A stretch of DNA of 55,287 nt from Welwitschia mirabilis (taxonomy: Eukaryota; Gnetophyta; Gnetopsida; Welwitschiales): assembly GCA_051453625.1 (NCBI GenBank), contig JBOZIK010000001.1:68933360-68988646 (forward strand), given 5' to 3'. Below, one piece after another: positions 46,591 to 55,287 of this stretch. Each line of letters opens with the position of its first letter. Position 1 is the first letter of the stretch. The notes beneath the pieces were generated by a model. It worked only from the letters and a program-made list of their open reading frames with translations, made no database searches and was not told the origin of the DNA. Position numbers and translations under genes: made by a program.

Positions 46591-48150
46591 TGGTATTTCA
46601 AAGACTTTTAATATTGAATGATTAACTTAGCAAGGATGTCCATTATCTCCTTATCTATTTATTTTATCAACTAACATTTATATCATGTAATTTTCATAAA
46701 TGATTAATTAGGATCAATTTATGATGTTTAAATTCATAAAGATCAATCTACATTTTGCATATGATCCTTTCTTTATAATGGAAATTAAATAACATTAATT
46801 TCAAATCTTCTCTAATGAATAGAACAATATTAGATGCTCTCATGATCTAAAATAAATTATAAGAAATCATTTTTTTAAATTTATATGGAAGTTATGAGTG
46901 TCTTTCTATTTTATCTTGGTTATTTATTTAGCCTATAGAGATTTTCAAAGTTTAAAGAATTTCCTTTTTCTTTGTTTAACCTTCTACTATTCTTTAGAAA
47001 TGGATTCCACATAAAATTCAAAAGGAGGTGATAAATGAAAATCTAAGGATATTTCGCTTGTAGTTAAATTCATGTTATGTAAAGCTATTATACCTTTTAC
47101 TTAAAGTTATTATTCTTTCTTTTAGCTCCTTTTTAGAAAACTTAAAAAAACCTAGAGATTATTTTAAAGAAGTTAAATATGATTAGCATCTAACACAAGA
47201 AAAGATTTTATTAGAGTGGCATGAAGTCTTTGTTCTCTTCTACAAAAAATTGGGTTAAGTAGGATTTATATATTATTTTAAGTAAGCTTAAGCTTTATGT
47301 AGTAAATGAATTATTTAAGCAATTATGAAATCTAATCCTATTGCTTCTTTCCTTTTAAAGATTAGCTAATAATTTCTAAACATTAGTCTGCCTAAAAAAT
47401 AACTCATCTTATGAATTGAATAGTCTTCCTATATAACATTAAAATAAGAAGTACATATGTTTTTAAAATCATCTAGAAGGCACAAAAATCCATTCATCAT
47501 GTTATAACTTGGTAAGTTATTACACTTATTCAATAATGCTTTAAGAATTAAATCCATGTTGGATTCCTTTTTTGGATGGTTTATTATCATGTCAATCTAC
47601 TAATTAGCCTTAAAGTGGATTTAGAAAGGTATTTTATCTTTAAGCTATAATCATTTTAAAAGGTGGCGGATTTAATAAATAGACTTTTAAACATTATACA
47701 GCTCATCCATATTAATGCATCTTGATTATTTCAACCTAAAGGATTTTTTAAAAAAATAATATATTATTGTTTAGTAATGGTATATCCATATGCGATTCTT
47801 TCAAGTGGATAGATTGATCATATTTATTACCTTTTAAAGATTAAAAATTTGTAACCTTCTCTACTACTTAGTGTAGCTGTTAATGGGGTGTAGATGATTC
47901 AAAAGATGTTTAAAAACCTTCTTTTTATTCAATTGGAAATTGTCAACTCTTCCTGGGAAAGTATTTTTTTTGGCATCTCTAACATCATGGGCTTTTTTAA
48001 GGACTTAGTTTGCTTCATCATGTTGATTCAACTATTTTCCCCTTTTGTGGCTTAGATGAAAGTTCTTTCCCAATATTTTTATGAACATTGATATGCAACT
48101 TCTATTTGGTTATGAGTGCCTAAAACTCTACTAAATTTCAAGCCACATTA
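46591..48150 (+). pseudogene. Probable L1-type LINE reverse transcriptase remnant
   Basis: LT-stop-QGCPLSPYLFILS at about 46,623-46,670 matches the L1 RT block LRQGDPLSPYLF. LHFAYDPFFIME near 46,750 matches LLFADDTLLF, with one catalytic Asp now Tyr. The 41-residue spacing between the blocks fits the family. No LTRs surround it. Further down FSNGISICDSFKWID near 47,775 recalls the WR-GNG--I-VW-D-WI block of L1 ends. The remaining frames are too broken to follow; endonuclease and tail were not identified. Confidence 0.45.
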
Positions 48151-49096
48151 AAAAATGGTTTTTTTGGTGATGTGTCTCATTTACTTCCTCCTTATCTTTT
48201 TTATGAAAATGCATTCTTTCTATTGTTTTATATCAAACGTGGGAATATTTTTTGATCTAGTTTCTGAGAGTTTTGTTATGATAAGAAGGCTTATATTCAT
48301 CATCATGTTGTTTTCTACATGAGGTCATATACAAAGGAGTCCATTTAATGGTCAATTCCATTCTACATTTTTTCGGTGCATTAGGTGGGTGATCCTTTAG
48401 TTTCTTGTAGGAGTCAACCTCTCCATCCTCCATCTAATGCAAGAGACCATTATTAATTGGCCCTTTCTATTTCAAATACTAGTTTTTTTTGTGTTCTAGT
48501 TTGTAAATCCTTCTAAACTCTTATTCCCAATTCTTCATTTCGAATCTATAGATATTATTTATGTCATATGTGGGCTTGGCTTTGTTGATCATAATACAAA
48601 ACTTCCATTTGAGATCTGACACTCCCCCATTCTTGAAGTTACAAACAATGCTATGAAGTAATATAGAGCATTAGTTACTTGCATAGGGATTACTTTAGCA
48701 AATTTTCTTCAAAATACTGAACATTGAAATTTTTGGTTAATTTAAATTTTGCATCTCATGTTCGAATATGGTTTTTATATTTTCAAATTAAGAATGTTTA
48801 GAACTCTTTCTTTTAGATTATTCATATTATGTTCCATTATTGTTGATGTCGTTATCATTTTGTAAGAATTAATAAGGACATACACATGGTTTTCATGCTT
48901 GCATGAAATATTGGAACTTACCTCGTCATACATTTCATGAAGTTGAATATGAATGGAAAACATTACGATTTTATCAACTTAAAATATGCTAGTTAAAAGT
49001 ATAATAACCATAAGACATGCTAAAGATTACTTTACAACTAAATTTATCCTAAAAACTTTTTCTGCTACCTTTTTTCAAGCTAAATTGTTTTGGTGT
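48151..49096. other. No gene recognised
   Basis: AT-rich with scattered short open frames on both strands (for example 48,963-48,775 minus, 62 codons) that resemble no known domain. An N gap starts at 49,097. Confidence 0.4.
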
Positions 49097-49313
49097 NNNN
49101 NNNNNNNNNNNNNNNNNNNNNNNNNNNNNNNNNNNNNNNNNNNNNNNNNNNNNNNNNNNNNNNNNNNNNNNNNNNNNNNNNNNNNNNNNNNNNNNNNNNN
49201 NNNNNNNNNNNNNNNNNNNNNNNNNNNNNNNNNNNNNNNNNNNNNNNNNNNNNNNNNNNNNNNNNNNNNNNNNNNNNNNNNNNNNNNNNNNNNNNNNNNN
49301 NNNNNNNNNNNNN

Positions 49314-49640
49314 ACAATACCCCAGGGAATATATGATAGCATAACAGATCTCCACCAAAGTCCCCACCAAATACAGGAGGAGGAGAAGCATGAGCTCAGA
49401 CCCTTTAATGATGCCAAAGCCTTGGCCCTTGCCGAAGAGAAGAGAGATGAAACGGACCCAAAAGGAATCAGGGTTCAATTCCACTCCCCAAAAAGATGCT
49501 AAAATTCTATGTTGCAATGAGAGGAATCAAGGAAGCAGCTCACTAGTAATAAAAACAAGTAACAGCTAAGCGAGTTGAAAGCAAAGAAGGCAATTTCCGC
49601 ACGTGGGGCTTTCCTTATCGAAGACTATTGAACTCGCGCG
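49314..49640 (-). other. Transition into the GC-rich island; unexplained open frame
   Basis: Base composition changes sharply here. On the minus strand a frame is open from 49,517 into the N gap. It starts MQHRILASFWGVELNPDS and contains a hydrophobic segment (LMLLLLLYLVGTLVEICYAI) that could be a membrane helix. The plus strand also has an open charged frame here (EEEKHELRPFNDAKALALAE). Neither is recognised. Either could be an exon of a neighbouring gene lost in the gap, or chance openness in GC-richer DNA. Confidence 0.25.
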
Positions 49641-49670
49641 TTCCGTTCCCATTTCCCTCTTATCACGTGA
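49600..49670. promoter_or_regulatory. Two G-box-type sites upstream of the SABATH gene
   Basis: CACGTGG at 49,600-49,606 and the perfect palindrome TCACGTGA at 49,663-49,670 lie 134-204 bp before the ATG at 49,804. CACGTG is the binding core of plant bHLH and bZIP factors that mediate light, hormone and stress responses. Regulation is inferred from motif and position only. No clear TATA box was found. Confidence 0.4.
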
Positions 49671-49803
49671 CGATTTGATGACATGTCGAGATCCATGCCT
49701 TGCGTTGCTTCGTCCAATCAACGACTCCCTCTCTCCTCCGCCTTTCATCGCTCTTTTGTCTTGCATTTGCGTATTTGCATGAAACAGGCGTAGCTCGCAA
49801 GCC

Positions 49804-50261
49804 ATGGAGAAGCAGTCCGACGGCAACATGCGCGTGGAAAACATACTGCACGTGTACATGGCCCATGGCGACTCGCGCTACTCCGACATCTCCGATCGGC
49901 AAATGTTCGTCTTCCGGTTGCTTGAGCCGCTCTTCGTAGCGGCGCTTCGGCAGCTGCCGCTTGGTGGAGAATGCCCCCTAGGGGTGACCAACTTGGGCTG
50001 CGCCACGGGACCCAACACTGTAGCGGCCATCCGGTTCGTGCTCAGAATATTCCGCAGGGTTACCGGGAGGTGCGGGTCTTCTTCAACGACCTGCCGTCCA
50101 ACGACTTCAACGACCTTTTCGGCAGACTTGACAAGGTTTCCTTCGATGAAGGGCCGAAGGTCTACGTGGCAGCCGTCCTGGAATCCTTCTACATGCCGCT
50201 TTTTTCCACGTCATCCATTCACCTGGCTTACTCCATCATGACCCTACACTGGCTCTCTCAG
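49804..50261 (+). other. SABATH exon 1 (frameshifted)
   Basis: The ATG at 49,804 is chosen because it opens the conserved N-terminal block. The frame is lost near 50,050, where FVLRI runs into the block QGYREVRVFF read in another frame. The exon ends with LHWLSQ at 50,261, the usual place of an intron in this family. Confidence 0.75.
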
Positions 50262-50348
50262 ATAAGAAAAGAAACGAAGGTCCACTCCATAAAAGTGAAA
50301 CTGTTATTTTTCCCTCCCTCCTTTGTAAAGTGAAAGGCGCACGTGCAG
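50262..50348 (+). other. SABATH intron, 87 bp, mutated donor
   Basis: CAG-ATAAGA at the 5' side where CAG-GTAAGA would be expected, and GCACGTGCAG at the 3' side. Removing it joins LSQ to LPVEVT in phase 0, exactly as the family requires. The G-to-A change at the first intron base should stop normal splicing. Confidence 0.65.
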
Positions 50349-50638
50349 TTGCCTGTGGAAGTCACGTGCGCGGAATCGCCGGCGTACAATCGGGGGAAAG
50401 TGGTGGATAAACAGGGGCAGCCCACCTGTCGCGGAGGTGTACGCGGCGCAGTCACACTGGGACCTGCGTACCTTTTTCTCGTGGTGGGCGCACGAAATGG
50501 CGCCTGGCGGTGCGCTTTTTCTGCTGCTCAAGGGCCGCCCTGACCGTGACCCTCCCAATCGTCAGATCTTCGCCGGCTGTGAATTTTGCGGCCAGGACTT
50601 CGAGGAGGCCTGGGACTAGCTCATCTCCGAGGCACTCG
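50349..50638 (+). other. SABATH exon 2 (shifted and stopped)
   Basis: It begins PVEVTCAESPAYNRGKV, shifts by one base near 50,400-50,403 (an extra G in AAAGTGGTGG), and goes on as WINRGSPPVAEVYAAQ. TAG at 50,617-50,619 interrupts FEEAWD-stop-LISEAL. Confidence 0.75.
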
Positions 50639-50715
50639 GTTCTTATCGTCAATTCTTTGCTTAATGACCGGACTAGCCTAACAAAAATGTACTTAAGGAA
50701 GGGGTTACGGTACAG
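50639..50715 (+). other. SABATH intron, 77 bp, intact GT-AG
   Basis: GTTCTTATCG...GGTTACGGTACAG. Splicing joins CTC-G to GC-ATG and gives SEAL-G-MIKPE, continuing the family pattern in frame. This is the position of the last intron in SABATH genes. Confidence 0.75.
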
Positions 50716-51086
50716 GCATGATCAAGCCGGAGCAGGAGGAGTCGTTCAATCTGCCTTGGTATTTTCCGGGCGCCGCGCAAGTGAAAACCGCCGCGGAAGA
50801 AAGCGGCGCTTTCGAGGTGATTGTACGTGAGAGTGTGCGGGGGGTGCCGAGCATAAGCCGCAAGGATTTCGAGGGCTACATTTCTGACGAGGAGTCCGGA
50901 GGAGACAAGAAAGCCAACTAGGTCAGGAGCTTCGTAGGCAGTGTGGTGGATGCCCACATCGGAAAGCGGTTTTCGGACATGGTGTTCGAGCGGTTTGCCG
51001 AGCGGGCGACCGCCCTTTTCCGGTTGAATCCGCCGGTGTATACGACCGTGTGCACCGTCGCGTCGCTCCGGCGGAGAGAAGGCTGA
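50716..51086 (+). other. SABATH exon 3 (one stop)
   Basis: Open from MIKPEQEESFNLPWYFPG to GGDKKAN, then TAG at 50,919-50,921 where the family has a Tyr, then open again through SVVDAHIGKRFSDMVFERF to the natural TGA at 51,084-51,086. Confidence 0.8.
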
Positions 51087-52586
51087 ACGTCACCGTGGGT
51101 GGCGGCGTTTCCTATTGGGCAACGGACTCTTGATGCCTGGCGGGACCGCCGTCGGGTTTCACTGTGCTTTCTAACATTTGCGTGGCGTCACCCGTCTGTC
51201 ATCGTACGGCCAGCATTTGCCAGGAGAGGAAGGAGACGTCGCCCATCACAAGTCGCACTCTGTGCTTTGTTTGATTGAATGATATTTTGTGTTGCATCAT
51301 TTAAACTTTTTCCTTCTCACATGCTTATTGTTTTACCTCCAAAGGATTTTGTGACGTTTTTTATATAGAAGAAGCTAAACTGTTCTCATTAAATTTGTGT
51401 ATTACATGCATTGAGGTAATGACACATTGCGTATAATTTAAAATTTGTGGTGTGCATTGCATTTGTACACCTCATTTAATATGAGATAGAAGGCTGTTTA
51501 GCCTGCTCCCTTTTATATTGCGTTTATGTAAACTATTAAGTTTTTATGTATTACGTCTCTTGACCCTTGGTTGATTAGCCATTAAACAATAATCATTACA
51601 TAGAAAGAGATGTTCTAGAAAGCATTAGAGTAATAATAATATGAGGAGGAAAATGGCGGAGTGATGGTAAGAGAGGAAAGGTTGGAACACTGAAAGTCTC
51701 ACATAACAAATAAAATATTTAATTGTAAAAGGTAAAAGTTTGCTCTGGGACCTCATGGGTGCTGCCATTAGATTCTCCCTATTTAGCTTATTTCTTTTTT
51801 ACACAGCCTCTTATTTAGAATCAAAATCATCGTAGGTTATTAGTAGGTCATGGTCTTTTACAAAAATAGACTGTAACTTAGTTTTCATCTATTTTCCATC
51901 TTATTTTTACACTCCCATCATCAGCTTAATCTCACTTTTTTTTTTTTCCTTTCTACCTTCTGTCCCTTTTAATATTTCATCTTTCTTGCTTTTTATCCCT
52001 TTCATCTACAACAATTATTTATGGAACCTCATCACTTAGAAATTTCTCATAGAATTGTCTTCCACTTCATACATCTTTTAGCATTTTCCTTTTTCTTTCT
52101 TATGCATTCTAATTTTAGTTTGCACTATTTTGCATTATCTTTTTCTTTTCCCCTTTTCTAGTTTTAATAAAATAATATGTATGAACCTCTTTCTTCTAAT
52201 AATGTATTAATTTATCTTAAAAACTCTATATTCATTTGTCTATCTTTTTAAACTTTAAAGATAAAGTTGAACTTTGTTTGGAAATATAGCATTCATATTT
52301 TTCTAAAATAAATTTAATTTTAATGCCTTCTTTTTCAAAACAGTTTCCCAAAGATTTTCAAATTTTTCATCATTCTTACATCATACTTGAATGCTTCCTT
52401 AGAAAGTTTTTCATGTCAGTCATCCTTTATCACCATTTTGCTAAGGGATTAGCAAAAGTCTAGCTTCTGGGTGTGTTAACATGTAAACATTAATAATTAT
52501 ATCAAGTGTTTTGGGCTAGTTTATAATATTCAAGATATTAATGCCATCATTTTAATCATAAAAATATGTCTTACACTCTTTACTCT
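51087..52586. other. 3' flank of the SABATH locus, no gene seen
   Basis: GC-rich for about 180 bp (probable 3' untranslated region), then turning AT-rich near 51,270. T-runs at 51,936-51,949. No recognisable domain or repeat. N gap from 52,587. Confidence 0.5.
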
Positions 52587-53045
52587 NNNNNNNNNNNNNN
52601 NNNNNNNNNNNNNNNNNNNNNNNNNNNNNNNNNNNNNNNNNNNNNNNNNNNNNNNNNNNNNNNNNNNNNNNNNNNNNNNNNNNNNNNNNNNNNNNNNNNN
52701 NNNNNNNNNNNNNNNNNNNNNNNNNNNNNNNNNNNNNNNNNNNNNNNNNNNNNNNNNNNNNNNNNNNNNNNNNNNNNNNNNNNNNNNNNNNNNNNNNNNN
52801 NNNNNNNNNNNNNNNNNNNNNNNNNNNNNNNNNNNNNNNNNNNNNNNNNNNNNNNNNNNNNNNNNNNNNNNNNNNNNNNNNNNNNNNNNNNNNNNNNNNN
52901 NNNNNNNNNNNNNNNNNNNNNNNNNNNNNNNNNNNNNNNNNNNNNNNNNNNNNNNNNNNNNNNNNNNNNNNNNNNNNNNNNNNNNNNNNNNNNNNNNNNN
53001 NNNNNNNNNNNNNNNNNNNNNNNNNNNNNNNNNNNNNNNNNNNNN

Positions 53046-53530
53046 TTATTAAATGTTATTCATTCATTAAATGAAACTAGTGATTTAAAATGTTTGCAAA
53101 TGATAAACTAGAGTGTTTTTATGATTGGAAACACTCAATTTTTACCTTAAAGGGCACGAATTAAGCTCAGATCCATGAAATAACGTTTCAGAAGTTACAT
53201 TCAAGCCTTTTTTACATTTTTAAAGAAAATAAGAATTCGAAACAGTAAACCAAAACGTTGAAAAATGATACAAAAAACTATGTTTTTGACTGGAAACACC
53301 TAAAAGGGTATAGATTAAGCTCAGATTTATGAAAAGACGTTTTAAGAGTTACGTTCAAGCCTTTTTTAGGTTTTTAAAGAAAATAAGAATTTGAAACAGT
53401 AAACTGAAACATTGGAAAATGATAAAACGGATTACGTTCTTGAGTGGAAATACCTAGGTTTTATCCTAAAGGGTACAGATTAACTCATTTTTATAAAAAT
53501 ACTATTTAAAAGTTACATTTGAGACCTTTG
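53046..53530 (+). repeat. Satellite-like tandem array, unit about 154-165 bp
   Basis: Three units, recognised by TTAAGCTCAG or TTAACTCA at 53,161, 53,315 and 53,480. Each has GGAAACACC or GGAAATACC upstream and TTACNTTCAAGCCTTTTTTA with AAGAAAATAAGAATT downstream. The sequence just after the gap (AAATGATAAACTAGAG) looks like the end of a further unit, so the array probably continues into the 459-bp N gap 52,587-53,045. Confidence 0.75.
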
Positions 53531-54100
53531 AACTTTTATCGATAAAAAAGATGGTTGTTGATTTCGATAAGGAAAAGAATATGTTTTTTGAGGAGGAATG
53601 ACCTGCTAATGCACAGAGAAAGAAAAACACCGATGTGAAAAGGCAAATAAGATTACATTGCAGAAGATAACTGCATCTAAGATTTTACGGAAAAGGCACG
53701 TAAGTAAAAATGCAATAAAAGTATGCGGAAGGGAGGAAAAGGACATACACAGGCTTATAAAGAAATTAATTATGCGTTGCTGAAAATCATTAATAATACA
53801 ATAGTAGTTACATTTTAAATGAGTCATTTCTTTTATTTAATGGGTGCCTTCTTGATGTAACGGTAAAAGAATAAATGATAGAAAGAAATATTGCCGTTAC
53901 GATTTTGTAACTTCCCCTTTATCTAACATCCACTTTCTAATGTGAATGCACCTAATCATTGCCATAACTCTTTACTTAATGCTCTTATTTATTCTAGCTT
54001 TTAACTTATTTACATTAAATTAATTTTAATATGTCTTCTAACCTCATAATTTTGAATTAACCTTAGGAGGACTAAATTAACTCCTAATACAAATGGCTTC
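53531..54100. other. No gene seen
   Basis: Ordinary AT-rich sequence with CAACATT/CATTGCC-type strings. The minus-strand open frame at 53,827-53,606 (73 codons) has no recognisable domain and no supporting context. Confidence 0.4.
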
Positions 54101-55287
54101 AAATTTTGAGGAAGGAGGGAAAGTCACATGTCCATTAAAATGAATTTACCAATAAAAAATTTTTAAATACAATATAATAATAATGTATAAATTTAAGTCT
54201 ATTCCAAAAAGATACCCAAAAATCCACAATCATTCAATTTGATATCCAATATAATGTTTTATAATACATGGACAAGATTCAAGATAAATTTCATCAGATA
54301 AGAATTAGAAGATTTGATCTTCAAATAACAAGTTTACAAGAAGGGAAATCATCATTCCATGCATAATAAAATTTCAAGTAACTTCAAATAATACAAGCCA
54401 CATACTTATGAATAAATATAATCTTTCTCATATAAAAATAACAATTGACATACTCACTATTCATGATTTTCAAGTAATTAACTCTAATAGCCCAAATGAT
54501 ACAATAAATTAGAGGATTTTCCCCCCATTTTAGATCCAATGATCCATCATGAACTCATGCCATCTTAGTAATTAAACTCTAAATTTATCACCTATTACAA
54601 AAAAAATATGGGATGAGAACTGTGAAAATCTCAAAGCCCCTAGTATGGCCCATGAAAGAATAGGTATTTTGATAAGATAATTCAAGGATCAAGATAATAA
54701 GAAAAAGTTCAAGGCTTTTAAGAAATCCAAAACATTCACGAAAAATGAACTTATGGTTATAAACGAGAATATCAAATATACTATACATATAATCATCATT
54801 AACTTCACTACCTTGTTCAGTGATCTGTGGTTCTCATATAATATTTAACTTTACTACCTCATTCAGTGATCTGTGAAGTCCACTGCCTCAGTGATACTCA
54901 CATGTATATACAAAATCTCAATCATCATTAACTTCACTGCCTCATTCGGTGATCTATGAAGCCCACTACCTCATTCGACAATCTGTGGTAATATAGTATC
55001 CCTACTGTCTCGTTCGGCAATCTGTGGGATTCTCTCTTCACTTCTTCATTTGGTGATCTGTGAAGTCCACTATCTCGTTTGGTGATATGTGAAAAATCCA
55101 TAACCATAAGTCTAACAAGATGATATCACAAAACTTAGAGAGGATTAACCATGACATAACAGATTACAAGATGAGTATAATGGATGTCATCACAAGTTTT
55201 TATCTCAAACAAGAAGATAATTCCAAGATGTCAAGGAAGAATACATGAAGATAAAATATGATTCAACATAGAGTTTCTCTTATATAA
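54100..55287 (+). repeat. Possible start of another Gypsy LTR
   Basis: TTTTGAGGAAGGAGGGAAAG at 54,105 reads like the polypurine tract of a chromovirus, and TCACATGTCCATTA follows where an LTR would start (family pattern TGTCACATCC). A tandem motif array (54,801-55,091) further in is typical of LTR U3 regions. No second copy is in the window, so this is weak. Confidence 0.25.
54801..55091 (+). repeat. Minisatellite of eight 25-30 bp units
   Basis: The unit is close to CACTACCTCATTCGGTGATC-TGTGAAGTC. Copies begin near 54,806, 54,852, 54,881 (shortened), 54,935, 54,964, 55,002, 55,040 and 55,069. Variants change GTGAT to CAAT and CG to TG or TT, the pattern of cytosine methylation decay. Confidence 0.85.

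Larger units (their letters stand above)
49804..51086 (+). pseudogene. SABATH-family carboxyl methyltransferase, disrupted
   Basis: SABATH enzymes move a methyl group from S-adenosylmethionine to carboxyl groups of small acids (salicylate, jasmonate, indole-acetate and others) or to ring nitrogens. The start MEKQSDGNMRVENILHVYM is followed by GDSRYSDISDRQ (SAM/substrate N-terminal block) and LGCATGPNT (SAM motif I, residue about 63). After a frame change come FFNDLPSNDFNDLF, then SFYMPLFSTSSIHLAYS and LHWLSQ. Next are SPAYNRGKV, then EVYAAQSHWDLRTFFSWWAH, APGGALFLLLKGR, FEEAWD, FNLPWYFPG, SISRKDFEGYIS and VVDAHIG, ending CTVASLRRREG with TGA. Lesions: frameshift near 50,050 with about a dozen residues apparently missing; intron donor GT changed to AT (50,262); +1 shift near 50,403; TAG at 50,617; TAG at 50,919. 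Substrate cannot be told. Confidence 0.88.

Noticed and set aside
50258-50957. Several open frames on the minus strand
   Set aside because: GC-rich coding DNA often has open antisense frames; the plus strand carries the SABATH domain with correct intron positions.
1-55287. CRISPR arrays, bacterial or phage operons, tRNA or rRNA genes
   Set aside because: None seen. Tandem repeats present have no regular spacer structure, the tRNA-like strings are primer-binding sites or a possible SINE box, and gene structure with introns is plant-like.

Overview
The window is flowering-plant nuclear DNA, most likely from a monocot. It is very AT-rich and broken by runs of N from a draft assembly. Almost everything in it is decayed LTR retrotransposons: Ty1/Copia and Ty3/Gypsy domains, tRNA-Met-type primer-binding sites, polypurine tracts and 5-bp target duplications can still be read. 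One GC-rich island (about 49.3-51.2 kb) holds the only host-type gene, a plant-specific SABATH methyltransferase with plant-like short introns. The monocot guess rests on that gene's GC-rich codons and on the type of extra ORF in the Copia elements. No species can be named from sequence alone, and no bacterial, CRISPR or defence-type system is present.

Layout. 1-5.76 kb: a plus-strand Copia element (Copia A) with gag, zinc knuckle and protease but no integrase, reverse transcriptase (RT) or RNase H; then an extra 3' ORF of the 'putative plant transposon protein' type, a polypurine tract and a 3' LTR. 5.76-about 14 kb: a plus-strand Athila/Tat-like Gypsy element (gag, protease, RT, RNase H, integrase), full of stops. 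14-16.8 kb: unrecognised. 16.8-21 kb: a minus-strand LTR plus leader of a long-LTR Gypsy. 21,282-44,730: a full-length Gypsy of the same family, probably a Tekay/Del chromovirus, with LTRs of about 3.65 kb and a perfect GATAT target duplication. Its gag is split by a complete minus-strand Copia element (Copia B, 26,715-37,396). 46.6-48.1 kb: a probable L1-type LINE remnant. 49.8-51.1 kb: the SABATH pseudogene. 53.0-53.5 kb: a satellite-like array with a unit of about 160 bp, next to a gap. 54.1-55.3 kb: a possible further LTR with an 8-unit minisatellite.

How the parts relate. The nesting gives an order of events: the Gypsy at 21-44 kb inserted first and Copia B then jumped into its gag. The LTR at 17-21 kb and the LTR at 21.3-25 kb face away from each other and form a roughly 4-kb-arm inverted repeat with a 337-bp spacer. 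All retroelement catalytic sites examined except two (FIDD of the Gypsy RT, YVDD of the Copia B RT) are broken, usually by changes that fit C-to-T or G-to-A decay of methylated DNA. The SABATH locus escaped that decay in base composition but carries at least five separate disabling lesions.

Points most worth a second look: the extra 3' ORF with an acidic tail shared by two unrelated-looking Copia elements, each with its own short motif family found both in the LTR and upstream of the extra ORF; the head-to-head LTR inverted repeat; and the freshly broken, still GC-rich SABATH gene.
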